From Alphaproteobacteria bacterium (lineage in GTDB: Bacteria > Pseudomonadota > Alphaproteobacteria > TMED109), in assembly GCA_022825235.1 (NCBI GenBank), contig JAJDYI010000004.1:1-64000 (forward strand): a stretch of 64,000 bases of DNA, written 5' to 3'. Numbering within the stretch: the first letter of the stretch is position 1; each line of letters begins with the position of its first letter. The translations under genes and the position numbers were made by a program. The notes under the pieces are model-generated. The model saw nothing but the letters and a program-made list of their open reading frames with translations. It ran no database searches and had not been told where the DNA came from. Shown piece by piece: positions 18,167-27,828 of this stretch.

Positions 18167-19354
18167 TCACCCCAATGCTTCGGCCAGCCGTTCGAGGCCG
18201 GTCCGAACCACGTCGATTGGGGGTACCAGGGCAACTCGAATATGCCGGACGGCTTCACCCGCTTCGCTCGCGAGATAGCCCCCGGGCATGACCTTCACGC
18301 CAGCCGTGCCCCAAAGGTTCCGGGCGGCCTGCTCGCCGTCCCCGACTTCCAGCCACAGAAAGAAGCCGCCCGCCGGCAGGAAGAATCCGAAGCGGCCGTC
18401 CAAGATGTCCGCCGCCGCCTCGAACTTCCTCCGGTAAAGCGCCCGGTTTTCCTCGACGTGCGCATCATCCCGCCACAGCTCGGTGGCAGCGGCCTGCACC
18501 GGCAGCGGCTGCTGGCCACCGCCGTAGGTGCGCATGCGCAAAAAGGCCTCGAGAAACACGGCGTCGCCGGCGACGAAGCCGGAGCGCAGCCCGGGTACAT
18601 TCGAGCGCTTCGACAACGAGTGGAAGCTGACCACGTTCGCGAGCTCGCCACCCAGTTCCCGTACGGCTTCCAAGACTCCGACCGGCGGCACCTCCGAGTA
18701 GATCTCTGCGTAGCACTCGTCCATGACCAGGAGCGCACCGGCCGACCGGACGCGGGCGATCAACCGGGCGAGATACTGCCGGTCCGCGACCGCGCCCTGC
18801 GGATTGGCGGGCGAACAGAGGTAAAAGAGCACCGTGCGTTCCCAGACCCCGTCTGGAATCGCGTCGAGGTCGGGCAGAAACCCACCGGCGCGCGTGCAGG
18901 GCAGAAACACGGGTTCCGCCCCGGCCACCACCGCGGCTCCACGGTACACTTGGTAGAACGGGTCCGGCATCAGGACCAGCGGCGCTCGCCCGCCCCTGGT
19001 TTCGGGCATGGCAGCCAGCGCGACGGCAAACAGGCCCTCGCGCGTTCCGCCCACGGGCAGCACGTGCCGGCCGGGGTCGATCATGGCTTCCGGCAGCCGA
19101 TAGCGCCGTGTCAACCATTCGGCGCAAGCGGTCCGCAGGGCGTCGGTGCCGCGGGTCGGGGGGTAGCGGCCCCACTCGCTGGCATGACGCTGCAGGGTCT
19201 CGGCGACGATCGGCGGTGGCCGATGCCGGGGCTCGCCGATCGACATCACGATCGGGCGGTCAGACGCCGGCGACAATCCGTCCAGCAGACGGTCGAGGCG
19301 CCGGAACGGGTAGTCGTCCAGGCGCGCGAGACGGGGGTTGATGGGTGCAGGCAT
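18167..19354 (-). CDS. dapC: Class I aminotransferase, DapC-like (succinyldiaminopimelate aminotransferase)
   Basis: A 395-residue fold-type I PLP enzyme. The PLP Lys249 lies in HSLSKRSNVPGLRSGF. The Asn in CSPANPQGAV and Asp in VMDECYAEIY contact the cofactor, and the C-terminal substrate-binding Arg is in VRHIRVALV. SLSKRSNVPGLRSGF is the usual signature of DapC-type N-succinyldiaminopimelate aminotransferases, which act in lysine and peptidoglycan precursor synthesis. Substrate assignment rests on that motif alone. Start ATG 19354 was chosen over a TTG six bases upstream. The gene precedes ftsK by 174 bp on the same strand, and no other lysine-pathway gene is in view. Confidence 0.82.
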   Translation of the reverse strand: MPAPINPRLARLDDYPFRRLDRLLDGLSPASDRPIVMSIGEPRHRPPPIVAETLQRHASEWGRYPPTRGTDALRTACAEWLTRRYRLPEAMIDPGRHVLPVGGTREGLFAVALAAMPETRGGRAPLVLMPDPFYQVYRGAAVVAGAEPVFLPCTRAGGFLPDLDAIPDGVWERTVLFYLCSPANPQGAVADRQYLARLIARVRSAGALLVMDECYAEIYSEVPPVGVLEAVRELGGELANVVSFHSLSKRSNVPGLRSGFVAGDAVFLEAFLRMRTYGGGQQPLPVQAAATELWRDDAHVEENRALYRRKFEAAADILDGRFGFFLPAGGFFLWLEVGDGEQAARNLWGTAGVKVMPGGYLASEAGEAVRHIRVALVPPIDVVRTGLERLAEALG

Positions 19355-19404
19355 CAGCAAGGCAGCATGCGGATCTCGTCATGGGGTTCTGCGTGCTCGC
19401 CGGG

Positions 19405-19434
19405 CAAAAGCCGGCCGGGCGGAACCCGGCCGGC
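19405..19434 (-). terminator. Intrinsic terminator downstream of amtB copy 1
   Basis: A perfect 10-bp stem (GCCGGCCGGG/CCCGGCCGGC) with a 5-nt loop at 19410-19434. Read on the minus strand, it is followed directly by TTTT at 19406-19409. It lies 60 bp after the amtB stop and in the same direction, so it most likely ends that transcript. Confidence 0.7.
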
Positions 19435-19494
19435 GTCTGGGTGCAGTTGCAGCCCCTCTGGTCCGAGGAACCGGTCCCGGGCGGAACTAGCCGG

Positions 19495-20799
19495 TCACGA
19501 GGCGCGACCCGGGACGAACTCGGGGTACGACACGAGCCCGATCTCGACGGCATCGGAACCCTGCATCTCGTCCTCCTCGTCGAGGCGGATGCCCATGACG
19601 AGCTTCACCACGTACCAAGCCAACATGCTGACCAGGAACGCGAAGAGCCCGACCGCGATGATGCCGGTCAGCTGGGAACCGAAGCTGGCGTCGGGATTGG
19701 TGAGACAAACGGCGATGGTTCCCCAGATCCCGCAGAACAGGTGCACCGGAATGGCGCCGACGACATCATCCAGCCGAAGCCGGTCAAGGAACGGCACGCC
19801 CACTGCGACAATGACGCCGCCAACGCCGCCGATGAGAATCGCGTGCACGAAAGTGGGCGTGAGCGGCTCTGCCGTAATGCTGACCAGGCCGCCCAGCGCA
19901 CCGTTCAGAATGAGCGTGACATCGAGGCGGCGATAGAAGGTGAAGTAAACCGCTGTCGCAGCCAGCGCCCCGCCGCAGCCGGCGAGATAGGTGTTCGCGT
20001 AGACGCGCGACATGGCGCTCGCATCCTCAACCGACGCCAATGCCAGCTGCGAACCACCGTTGAACCCCAGCCAGCCCAGCCACAGCACGAAGGTGCCCAG
20101 CGCCACCAGCGGCACGGCCGACGCCTGCATCGGATTTACGGTGCCGTCCGCCGAGTACTTGCCGCGCCGCGCCCCCAGCAGGATCACGCCGGACAATGCG
20201 CACCAGCCGCCGACCGAGTGCACGATCGTCGAGCCGGCAAAGTCGGAGAATCCGAGTTCACTCAGCCAGCCGCCGCCCCATGACCACGCACCCTGGATCG
20301 GATAGATGATCGCGACGATCACGAACGCCACCCAAAGGAATGCAGACACGCGAACGCGTTCCGCTACTGCCCCGGACACGATGGAGGCGACCGTGCCCAC
20401 AAACACCATCTGGAAGAACCAGTCAGAGGCCACCGAATAGGAGCTCTCCGCCGTTTCCGACGCGGGATCCGCCACTTCGAAAAGGCTTAGGGACCCGATG
20501 TAGCCGCCGTCGACTCCGTCGTACATCAGGTTGTATCCCAGCAGCGCATAGGTCACGGCGGCCAGCGAGTAGAGCCCGATCTTCTTCATGCAGATGGCGC
20601 CGGCTGACTTGGTTCGCACCATGCCGACTTCCAGCATGCAGAAACCGATGGCCATCGCGCACACCAGCGCCCCGTTCACGAGGAACGACATCGTGTTGAA
20701 AATGAATGCCATCTCGTCCGGTGAGGGTGCGGCGAGGGCGGCAGTCGGCCCGAGCAGAACGGCAAGTGCAGCCGTTCCTGACACACGAAATGTTTTCAC
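19495..20799 (-). CDS. amtB: Ammonium transporter, Amt family (copy 1)
   Basis: A 434-residue inner-membrane ammonium channel with a cleavable signal sequence (VKTFRVSGTAALAVLLGPTA) and 11 expected helices. The pore twin histidines fall in STIVHSVGGW and IPVHLFCGIWG. The C-terminal cytoplasmic tail GIRLDEEDEMQGSD is the region by which PII (GlnK) blocks Amt channels, so control by PII is likely although no glnK is adjacent. Start GTG 20799 was chosen because the paralogue aligns from this point with an ATG, and CGGAG sits 7 bp upstream. A second amtB lies 1.4 kb upstream. Confidence 0.95.
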   Translation of the reverse strand: MKTFRVSGTAALAVLLGPTAALAAPSPDEMAFIFNTMSFLVNGALVCAMAIGFCMLEVGMVRTKSAGAICMKKIGLYSLAAVTYALLGYNLMYDGVDGGYIGSLSLFEVADPASETAESSYSVASDWFFQMVFVGTVASIVSGAVAERVRVSAFLWVAFVIVAIIYPIQGAWSWGGGWLSELGFSDFAGSTIVHSVGGWCALSGVILLGARRGKYSADGTVNPMQASAVPLVALGTFVLWLGWLGFNGGSQLALASVEDASAMSRVYANTYLAGCGGALAATAVYFTFYRRLDVTLILNGALGGLVSITAEPLTPTFVHAILIGGVGGVIVAVGVPFLDRLRLDDVVGAIPVHLFCGIWGTIAVCLTNPDASFGSQLTGIIAVGLFAFLVSMLAWYVVKLVMGIRLDEEDEMQGSDAVEIGLVSYPEFVPGRAS

Positions 20800-21046
20800 G
20801 CGATACTCCGATGGAAAGTGTTGTTGACGAACTGGAGAATCGGGCCAGTGCACAACCATCGCCATCGCGTCACGACGGTCGGCGAAGCCAGCGCCCAGAT
20901 GAGCCTACTCTAGTTCGGATTTCCCATCCCGGTCCAACCGTGCCGGCATCCACATGAGCTAGGGGGGTCGGACCCCACCGGACCGGCCGGGCTCAGCAGG
21001 GGCTCGGGAACCCGTCTGCCCGGGCGGCGAGACCGGTCGACGGGCT

Positions 21047-21880
21047 CTACGCCCGGCCAGCCTCCACGTCGGCCAGAAACTCTTCAAGGACGGCATTGAA
21101 CAGTGCGGGATCCTCGAGATTCAGCACGTGTCCTGTATTCGGCATGATGAACAGGCGCGCCCGGTCGATGCGCTGTTTCAGGAACAGGCCCGGAACCAGA
21201 CAGCGTTGATCGTCATCCCCGGAAACGATCATGGTCGGCACCGGGATCGCGCGAATCGCCTCCTCAAGATCCCATAGACCCGGACGCCCCGCCTGAACGC
21301 CGCGCTGCGTGAGCGCGGACCCCTGGTCCGAGTGTTCGGCGAGCCGGGTCACAAAGGCCCGCCAGCCGCGCGGGTCTTTCCGCATGAAATTCTCGCGCCC
21401 GGGTCCCGAACCGTATTCCTCGGCGAACGCCGCTGCCCCCTGCGTCTCGAAGTTCCTCGCTACCTCCAGCGACAGCGCCCGGAATTCCTCGCGTGTGTCG
21501 GGCTCGGCGCCGTAGCCGCAGCCACAGACCGAGAGCGACAGCGCGCGGGCCGGATAGGCCATCCCGAAATGGAGTGTTGCGAACCCGCCCATTGACAGGC
21601 CCACAACATGCGCCTGCTCGATGCCGAGATGGTCGAGGACGGCAAGCGCGTCGTCGCGGGCCAGCTCCTGCGAGTAGCTGGCCGCGTCGTCGGGAATGTC
21701 CGAATGGGGATAGCCGCGCGCCGAATAGACGATGCAGCGGCGGCGGCGGCCAAAATGCGCCAATTGCGGCTCCCAGGCGCGATAGTCGCCCGCGAACTCA
21801 TGGATGAACAGGATCGGCACGCCGGTGCCGGTTTCCTCGTAGTAGAGCTTGACGCCGTCTTGTGCGGTTGCATGGCCCAC
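21047..21880 (-). CDS. Alpha/beta hydrolase
   Basis: A 277-residue alpha/beta-hydrolase fold protein. The nucleophile elbow is GLSMGG, the acid probably Asp in VSGDDDQRCL, and the base His in PNTGHVLNLE. The oxyanion-side motif FIHEFAGDYRAW replaces the more common HG. It resembles 3-oxoadipate enol-lactonase or haloperoxidase-type esterases, but the substrate is unknown. Start GTG 21880 has GGGGGAAG about 8 bp upstream and begins the homologous region (VGHATAQDGVKLYYEE). It sits between two amtB genes, all on the minus strand, with no evident link to ammonium. Confidence 0.85.
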   Translation of the reverse strand: MGHATAQDGVKLYYEETGTGVPILFIHEFAGDYRAWEPQLAHFGRRRRCIVYSARGYPHSDIPDDAASYSQELARDDALAVLDHLGIEQAHVVGLSMGGFATLHFGMAYPARALSLSVCGCGYGAEPDTREEFRALSLEVARNFETQGAAAFAEEYGSGPGRENFMRKDPRGWRAFVTRLAEHSDQGSALTQRGVQAGRPGLWDLEEAIRAIPVPTMIVSGDDDQRCLVPGLFLKQRIDRARLFIMPNTGHVLNLEDPALFNAVLEEFLADVEAGRA

Positions 21881-22083
21881 GATCGGTGCTTCCCCCGGTT
21901 CCCCTGTTCGCTGGCTTCCGGAGGACGCGGTGCGCCGACTCCAGGCCCCCGACCGGTCTAGCACATTGCTGGGTGTCGCTCCACCAGCCCTGTCCGTCCG
22001 AAATCCGGGCCATTGCGGCGCGCCGCCGGGGTCTGCTCCGGCAGCAGGGCTGGGCGTTCATGCCCGCGGCCCGGGCTGCGGAT

Positions 22084-22159
22084 CGGCGCCGGGCGGACGC
22101 GTGCCCGCCCGGCGCCGGACCCGTCGAATCGCCCGTTCCGCCCGGTCGGCGGAACGGGC
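22084..22159 (-). terminator. Two tandem GC-rich hairpins after amtB copy 2
   Basis: Two strong inverted repeats lie just after the amtB copy 2 stop. The first has a 12-bp stem GCCCGTTCCGCC/GGCGGAACGGGC with a 5-nt loop (22131-22159). The second has a 13-bp stem CGGCGCCGGGCGG/CCGCCCGGCGCCG with an 8-nt loop (22084-22117). Neither is followed by a T-run. They probably stabilise the 3' end of the mRNA or cooperate with Rho. Confidence 0.5.
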
Positions 22160-22166
22160 ACCCAGA

Positions 22167-23468
22167 TTACCCGGAGCGACCGGCTACGAATTCCGGATAC
22201 GACACCACTCCAACCTCCATGAGGTCGGATCCGTGCATTTCCGCTTCCTCGTCGAGGCGGATCCCCAAGATGAGCTTGACCGCGTACCACACCAGCACAC
22301 TGCCAGCGAACGCGAACAGACCGATCGCAACGATCCCGATCAGCTGGGCAACGAGGCTCGCCTCGGGGTTGGTGAGACAGACCGCGATGGTGCCCCAGAC
22401 ACCGGCGAACAGGTGGACCGGAACCGCTCCGACCACATCGTCAAGCTTGAGGCGGTCGAGGAACGGCACGCCCAGTGCGACGATCACGCCGCCGATTCCG
22501 CCGATCAGGATGGCCTGGACAAACGACGGGGCCAGAGGCTCCGCGGTGATGCTGACCAGCCCGCCGAGCACGCCATTGAGAATCAGCGTGATGTCAAGCT
22601 TTCGGTACACAGCGAAGTAGGTTGCCGCTGCGGCGAGCGCTCCTCCGCATCCGGCGAGGTAGGTGTTGGCGTAAATCCGTGCCATCGCACTCGCATCGGC
22701 CACCGACCCTAGGGCGAGCTGCGAGCCGCCGTTGAAGCCAAGCCAACCAATCCACAGCACGAACGCACCCAGCGCCACCAGTGGCACCGCTGATGCCTGC
22801 ACCGGGTTGACCTTGCCATCGACGCTAAACTTTCCGTGCCGCGCGCCCAGCAGGATGATCCCGGCCAGTGCGCACCAGCCGCCGACGGAGTGGACGATCG
22901 TGGAGCCGGCGAAGTCGGAGAAACCGAGTTCACTGAGCCAGCCGCCGCCCCATGACCACGCGCCCTGGATCGGATAGATGACGGCAACCAGTACCGCGAT
23001 CACGAGCAGGAACGGTATCACCCGCACCCGCTCGGCGACGGCCCCGGACACGATCGAGGCAGTGGTGGCCACGAACACGACCTGGAAGAACCAATCGGAG
23101 GCTGCCGCGTAGCCGCCGTCGGCAGCCTCGGCGGCCGGATCCGGCGTGTCAAACAACCCTAGGGACCCGACGAACCCGCCGTCGACCCCGCTGTACATCA
23201 GGTTGTAGCCGACGATTGCGTAGGTGACTCCGGCGATCGAGAACAGGCCGATGTTCTTCACGCAGATCGCGCTCGTTGACTTCGTTCGCACCATACCCGC
23301 TTCCAGCATGCAGAAACCGATCGCCATCGCGAACACCAGGGCTCCGTTCGCCAGGAACGACAACGTGTTGAAGATGAACGCCGCGTCTTCCGGCGATGCC
23401 GCCGACGCCACGGCCGGCCCGAACAGGACGGCTGCTACCGCCGCCCCGGAAACGAGGAATGTTTTCAT
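22167..23468 (-). CDS. amtB: Ammonium transporter, Amt family (copy 2)
   Basis: A 433-residue Amt channel, strongly similar along its whole length to the copy 1.4 kb downstream. Shared blocks include GGGWLSELGFSDFAGSTIVH and NTYLAGCGGALAA. The signal sequence begins MKTFLVSGAAVAAVLFGPA. The twin pore histidines (STIVHSVGGW, VPVHLFAGVWG) and the PII-binding tail (GIRLDEEAEMHGSD) are kept, so both copies look functional. Start ATG 23468 has GGAG upstream. Differences cluster in the signal peptide, the loop after helix 3 (FDTPDPAAEAADGG) and the last 15 residues. This is what an older tandem duplication would leave. Confidence 0.95.
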   Translation of the reverse strand: MKTFLVSGAAVAAVLFGPAVASAASPEDAAFIFNTLSFLANGALVFAMAIGFCMLEAGMVRTKSTSAICVKNIGLFSIAGVTYAIVGYNLMYSGVDGGFVGSLGLFDTPDPAAEAADGGYAAASDWFFQVVFVATTASIVSGAVAERVRVIPFLLVIAVLVAVIYPIQGAWSWGGGWLSELGFSDFAGSTIVHSVGGWCALAGIILLGARHGKFSVDGKVNPVQASAVPLVALGAFVLWIGWLGFNGGSQLALGSVADASAMARIYANTYLAGCGGALAAAATYFAVYRKLDITLILNGVLGGLVSITAEPLAPSFVQAILIGGIGGVIVALGVPFLDRLKLDDVVGAVPVHLFAGVWGTIAVCLTNPEASLVAQLIGIVAIGLFAFAGSVLVWYAVKLILGIRLDEEAEMHGSDLMEVGVVSYPEFVAGRSG

Positions 23469-23884
23469 GCGATTCTCCGACGCATCCCCGGAATACCGTT
23501 CTGGGCAACAGTTCAAGCCCCGCCGCGCGAGCCGCGGCTTCGGTTCCGATTCCGGCTTGGATGTACAAATCTCCGTGACAGCGCCCAGCATCCGGACGGG
23601 GCCTAGCAGCGGCCGGACCGCAAGTCGGCCCGTATCCGTCGTCCGCGGATTCGCGGCAGAGGGCACGGGTGGGTGGGGGCAATTCCCCACCGCGGATACA
23701 AACAAGAATCATGCCAACACGCGGGGCGCTGCCCCGGGCACCGCGAAACCGCCTATATGGCTAAAATACGGTCAGGCCGGAGTCTGATGTGGCTATATTT
23801 TGTGCAAGAAACCGGCGACAACGACAGCGGCTGGATTTGCTAGGGGGCCCATCCCCGGTCTCTTCTCGCGCATGGTGAACGGGG
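23469..23884. other. Leader and promoter region of amtB copy 2
   Basis: A 416-bp gap between the amtB start and the end of yggS. The part at 23740-23820 is A+T-rich (TATATGGCTAAAATAC, TGGCTATATTTTGTG). A sigma54-like element is listed separately. No open frame here resembles glnK or any other protein I know. Confidence 0.4.
23701..23717 (-). promoter_or_regulatory. Possible sigma54 promoter for amtB copy 2
   Basis: Read on the minus strand this is TTGGCATGATTCTTGTT. It fits the sigma54 pattern TGGCAcg-N4-TTGc closely, with the -24 GG in place. The -12 dinucleotide is GT instead of the nearly invariant GC, which weakens the case. NtrC/sigma54 control of amtB is known in many proteobacteria. 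The start would lie about 220 bp before the gene. Confidence 0.3.
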
Positions 23885-24586
23885 CTACATGCCTTTTGTG
23901 CCCGAACGGGGGCCGAACACGGCTGTGCCGACCCGAACATGCGTCGCGCCGAGGTGAATCGCAGCTTCGTAATCGGCGCTCATCCCCATGCTCAGTTCAG
24001 CCAAGCCCCTTCGGTCGCGGAGCGCCCGAAGGAGCCCGAAATACGGCACCGGATCGGCGTCCCGCGGCGGGATGCCCATGACCCCGGACACCGCCAACCC
24101 CAGGTCTTCCCGGCACCAGGCGATGAACCGATCGGCGTCAGCCGGCGGACAGCCGCCCTTCTGGGGCTCCTCGCCGACGTTCACCTGCACCAGCAGCCGC
24201 ACTGACCGGTTACGAATCTCGATGCTGCGCGCCAGGGCACGGGCAACGGATTCCCGGTCGACGCTCTCGATAACGTGCGCGAGCCGCGCCACATCCGCGG
24301 CCTTGTTGGACTGCAGGCGTCCCACGAACCGGAGTTCCGCCGCCGGGTAGCTCGCGAGCAACGTCGGCCACTTGGCCTGCATTTCCTGGACGCGGTTCTC
24401 TGCAAACACCCGGTGGCCCGCAACCAGCAGGGTCTCGATGGATTGAGGCGCCACGCCTTTCGACACGGCGACCAGCGAAACGCTCCCGGGATCCCTTCCG
24501 GCCTCGCGTTCCGCGGCCCGGATAGTCGTCAACACCGATTGCCAGCGTGCGGCAAGCCAAGAGGTGGCGGCAGGCTGCGCAGGCAT
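23885..24586 (-). CDS. YggS/PROSC family PLP-binding homeostasis protein
   Basis: A 233-residue single-barrel PLP protein that buffers pyridoxal phosphate and affects amino-acid pools; it has no known catalytic activity. The PLP Lys43 is in LVAVSKGV. Other family segments are VFAENRVQEMQAKW, RFVGRLQSNK, and the phosphate loop LSMGMSADYEAAI followed by VRVGTAVFG. The gene is divergent from the ThiE-like gene with only about 19 bp between start codons, so the two promoters must overlap. Confidence 0.92.
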   Translation of the reverse strand: MPAQPAATSWLAARWQSVLTTIRAAEREAGRDPGSVSLVAVSKGVAPQSIETLLVAGHRVFAENRVQEMQAKWPTLLASYPAAELRFVGRLQSNKAADVARLAHVIESVDRESVARALARSIEIRNRSVRLLVQVNVGEEPQKGGCPPADADRFIAWCREDLGLAVSGVMGIPPRDADPVPYFGLLRALRDRRGLAELSMGMSADYEAAIHLGATHVRVGTAVFGPRSGTKGM

Positions 24587-24605
24587 CGCCTAGATTGAAA
24601 TTGCC

Positions 24606-25289
24606 ATGACGGCCGATTCTAGCAAACGCCTCCGCCTTCCCCGGTTGTGGTTTCTCAGCGCCGAGGAGCGCGGCATCGACGCCCGTGCAATCGTGCCGAC
24701 GCTGCCTCGCGGGGTCGGTGTGATCTACCGGGACTACTGCAATCCTCGCCGCCGGCAACAAGCGCGGGAACTCGCCCGCTCCTGCCGGCAGCACGGTCTG
24801 CTGATGTTGACGGGGAGTTCGCGCTCCCCCGCGCTGCTGCTGCCGGCGCGCGGCGTGCATGTCCCCCGGTGGGGCCGCCGCCCGCGCCGCGCCGGGGGTA
24901 TTTGCACGTTGTCGGTGCACCGTGCCAGCGACCTGCGCCGGGCCAGGACCAGTCAGGCCGACCTGTTCGTGGTCGCGCCGGTGTTCCGGACCGGCGCGCA
25001 TCCGGAAGCGGCTTCCCTCGGGCCATTGCGCTTGGGCCTGCTCGCACGCAATCTGCCAGGTCCGGTCGCCGCGCTCGGCGGCATCACGCCCACCACGGCG
25101 CGCCGCCTGAAGGGGCTTCGCGTGCACGCCATTTGCGGAAGCAGTCTGTTTGCATCGCCCGGCGTGGCCGGAGAATTGGGCAGGCTCCGTGTATGGTGTG
25201 GGCCGCCCTCCACGCGACCTCAGGTCCGCGCCCCGAATCCGCGCGCCGCACGACGGTTCCCAACGCATGCCCGGTTACAAACCCGCTGA
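24606..25289 (+). CDS. ThiE/TenI-like protein, degenerate thiamine-phosphate synthase homologue
   Basis: A 227-residue protein with the outline of a thiamine-phosphate synthase barrel: the late strands [12 protein letters not shown] and [15 protein letters not shown] match GPVF-T and AIGGI. The INDR/DGVHLGQ region is poorly kept ([20 protein letters not shown]), and the S-x-H-x3-E segment reads LSVHRASD. Activity as ThiE is doubtful. Its place between yggS and leuS is common in alphaproteobacteria. The C-terminal 40 residues are Arg/Pro-rich, and the reading frame overlaps the leuS start by 23 bp. Confidence 0.72.
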   Translation: MTADSSKRLRLPRLWFLSAEERGIDARAIVPTLPRGVGVIYRDYCNPRRRQQARELARSCRQHGLLMLTGSSRSPALLLPARGVHVPRWGRRPRRAGGICTLSVHRASDLRRARTSQADLFVVAPVFRTGAHPEAASLGPLRLGLLARNLPGPVAALGGITPTTARRLKGLRVHAICGSSLFASPGVAGELGRLRVWCGPPSTRPQVRAPNPRAARRFPTHARLQTR

Positions 25290-27828
25290 ACTTGAAGCCA
25301 AGTGGCAACAGGCATGGGACGAGGCGGAGGTCTATCGGACGCCGTCGCCGTCGGACGCCCCTGATCGCTATGTCCTGGAGATGCTCCCGTATCCGTCGGG
25401 ACGCATTCATATGGGCCACGTCAGGGTCTACACGCTAGGCGACGTGCTCGCGCGCTACTCGCGGGCGCGCGGCTACAACGTGCTCCACCCGATGGGCTGG
25501 GACGGCTTCGGGCTGCCGGCCGAGAACGCGGCCATGGAGCACGGCATTCACCCGGCAACGTGGACTTGGTCCAACATCGACACGATGCGCGCCCAACTTC
25601 GGTCGATGGGCCTCAGCTATGACTGGGACTGCGAGGTGGCGACCTGCAGCCCCGAGTACATGCGCGAGCAGCAGCGCCTGTTCCTCAAGATGCTGGATGC
25701 CGGCCTGGTCTACCGGGCCGAGGCGTGGGCCAACTGGGATCCAGTTGAACACACCGTCCTCGCCAACGAACAGGTGATCGACGGCCGTGGCTGGCGCTCC
25801 GGCGCGCTGGTCGAGCGACGCCTGCTACCGCAGTGGTTCTTTCGCATCACGCGCTACGCGGGCGAACTCCTTGAAGCCCTTGATCGCCTGCCGCGCTGGC
25901 CGGAGCGCGTCAAAACCATGCAACGAAACTGGATCGGCCGGTCAGAAGGCGCCCTGATGCGCTTCCGGGTCGTGGGGAACGACCAGGAGATCGAAGTCTT
26001 CACGACGCGGCCCGACACGATCTTCGGCGCCACGTTCATTGCGCTGTCCCCGGATCATCCGCTCAGCCGGACCTGCGCGGACACGAATTCTGCGGTCGAC
26101 GCGTTCATCCGGGAATGCACGCGCGACCCCGGTCGGCGGAATCACGATACCGCAGGACCTGCCGGCAAGACCGGTGTCGATACCGGTCTGCGCGTCCAGC
26201 ACCCCTTTCTCGAACGAGCCCTCCGTGTCTTCGTCGCCGATTACGTGCTGATGGAGTACGGCACCGGGGCCATCTTCGCGGTACCCGCCCACGACCAGCG
26301 AGACCTCGACTTTGCCCGCGCCCACCAGCTTGAAGTGGCGCCGGTCGTCGAACCGTCGCCCGGCGTCGAGCGGCCGGGGCCCGACGAGGCGTATGTCGGC
26401 GACGGCACGCTCGTGAATTCCGGCTTCCTCGACGGGCTGGACGTGGCCGCAGCCAAACAGGCGGTGATCGACCGTTTGGGCACGAACGGCAAGCGCAGCG
26501 TCCAGTATCGCCTTCATGACTGGTGCGCGTCTCGACAGCGCTACTGGGGCTGTCCGGTGCCGGTCATCTTCTGTCCGGACTGCGGCGTCGTGCCGGTGCC
26601 CGACTCCGACCTTCCCGTCACGCTTCCGGACGACGTACGGTTCGACCGGCCGGGCAATCCGCTGGAGCGGCACGCCGCCTGGAAGACCGTCCCCTGTCCG
26701 GAGTGCGGCGCAGCCGCCGAGCGCGAAACCCAGACACTCGACACCTTCGTGGATTCCGCTTGGTACTACTACCGCTACACGTCAGCCCGCGCCGAGCAGC
26801 CGCTTGAGCGCGCGGCGGTCACCCGATGGTGTCCGACGTTCCAGTACGTGGGCGGCATCGAACACGCCATTCTCCACCTCCTTTACGCGCGCTTCTTCAC
26901 CAGGGCGCTGCGGGACATCGGCGAACTCCCGTTCGACGAGCCGTTCGACGGCCTCTATTGCCAGGGCATGGTATGCCATCGGACCTACCGCGAACCTGCC
27001 GCCGGAACCTGGCTTTATCCAGAGGAGGTTGAGGCGACGCGCAATGGCGGCTTCCGGCGCCGCTCGGACGGGGTGCCGGTGGTGGCCGGGCGCGTCGAGA
27101 AGATGTCGAAGTCGCGGCGCAACGTCGTCGACCCCGTTGACATCATCGCGACCTACGGTGCCGACGTCGCGCGCCTCTTCATGCTGTCGGACAGCCCGCC
27201 CGAACGCGATCTGGAATGGACCACCGCCGGCGTGGAAGGGGCTGCCCGCTATCTGCAGCGAATCTGGCGGGCTTTTGACGAGCTCGAACCGGGGCCGGTC
27301 GACGCGGCCCGGCCGACCAGCTTCGCGCCGGCCGCGCAGGCACTGCGACAGGCAACCCACCGGACGATCCGCGCCGTGGAGGCGGATATCGAGGCGTTTC
27401 GTCACAACCGCGCCGTTGCCCACCTGCGTACCCTGTCGAACGCGTTTCTGCGTTTCGACGTAACGGCCGCCGGTACCGGGGGGGCATGGGCGCTCCGGGA
27501 AGCGCTCGAGACGTTCGTGCGGCTGTCAGCCCCGCTGATCCCGCATCTCGCGGAGGAACTTTGGCAGCGCCTCGGACACGTCGGATTCGTCTGCCAGAGC
27601 GCGTGGCCGGAAGCCAACCCGGAACTGATTACCGAGACGCGTGCAACCGTCGCGGTCCAGGTCAACGGCAAGCTGCGGGGGACGATCGAGGTGGCCCCCG
27701 GGGCCGGCGAGGCCGACACCCGGGAGGCGGCGCTGCGGTTGCCGAACGTCATGCGCGCCATCGAAGGCGCCGAGGTGCGCAAGGTGATCGTCGTGCCGGA
27801 CAAGGTCGTCAACGTCGTTGCGCGGTAG
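25267..27828 (+). CDS. leuS: Leucyl-tRNA synthetase
   Basis: An 853-residue class I synthetase. The HIGH box reads HMGH at 48-51 in [19 protein letters not shown], and KMSKS is at 612-616. The CP1 editing domain ([28 protein letters not shown] with the editing Asp) and the Cys motif CPDCGVV...CPECGA are present. The C-terminal anticodon-binding and LeuRS-specific domains are intact ([15 protein letters not shown]). Start ATG 25267 lies inside the end of the preceding gene. The lptE start lies inside its own last codons, so ThiE-like, leuS, lptE and holA form one overlapping operon. Confidence 0.97.
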   Translation: MPGYKPAELEAKWQQAWDEAEVYRTPSPSDAPDRYVLEMLPYPSGRIHMGHVRVYTLGDVLARYSRARGYNVLHPMGWDGFGLPAENAAMEHGIHPATWTWSNIDTMRAQLRSMGLSYDWDCEVATCSPEYMREQQRLFLKMLDAGLVYRAEAWANWDPVEHTVLANEQVIDGRGWRSGALVERRLLPQWFFRITRYAGELLEALDRLPRWPERVKTMQRNWIGRSEGALMRFRVVGNDQEIEVFTTRPDTIFGATFIALSPDHPLSRTCADTNSAVDAFIRECTRDPGRRNHDTAGPAGKTGVDTGLRVQHPFLERALRVFVADYVLMEYGTGAIFAVPAHDQRDLDFARAHQLEVAPVVEPSPGVERPGPDEAYVGDGTLVNSGFLDGLDVAAAKQAVIDRLGTNGKRSVQYRLHDWCASRQRYWGCPVPVIFCPDCGVVPVPDSDLPVTLPDDVRFDRPGNPLERHAAWKTVPCPECGAAAERETQTLDTFVDSAWYYYRYTSARAEQPLERAAVTRWCPTFQYVGGIEHAILHLLYARFFTRALRDIGELPFDEPFDGLYCQGMVCHRTYREPAAGTWLYPEEVEATRNGGFRRRSDGVPVVAGRVEKMSKSRRNVVDPVDIIATYGADVARLFMLSDSPPERDLEWTTAGVEGAARYLQRIWRAFDELEPGPVDAARPTSFAPAAQALRQATHRTIRAVEADIEAFRHNRAVAHLRTLSNAFLRFDVTAAGTGGAWALREALETFVRLSAPLIPHLAEELWQRLGHVGFVCQSAWPEANPELITETRATVAVQVNGKLRGTIEVAPGAGEADTREAALRLPNVMRAIEGAEVRKVIVVPDKVVNVVAR

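Noticed and set aside
18056-19936. A 626-codon plus-strand frame across the aminotransferase and amtB
   Set aside because: It covers the reverse of two well-defined proteins and is Arg/Gln/His-rich without domains.
23798-24081. Possible glnK next to amtB copy 2
   Set aside because: The open frames here show no PII T-loop or GDGKIF-like motifs, and most of the stretch is the 3' end of yggS on the other strand.
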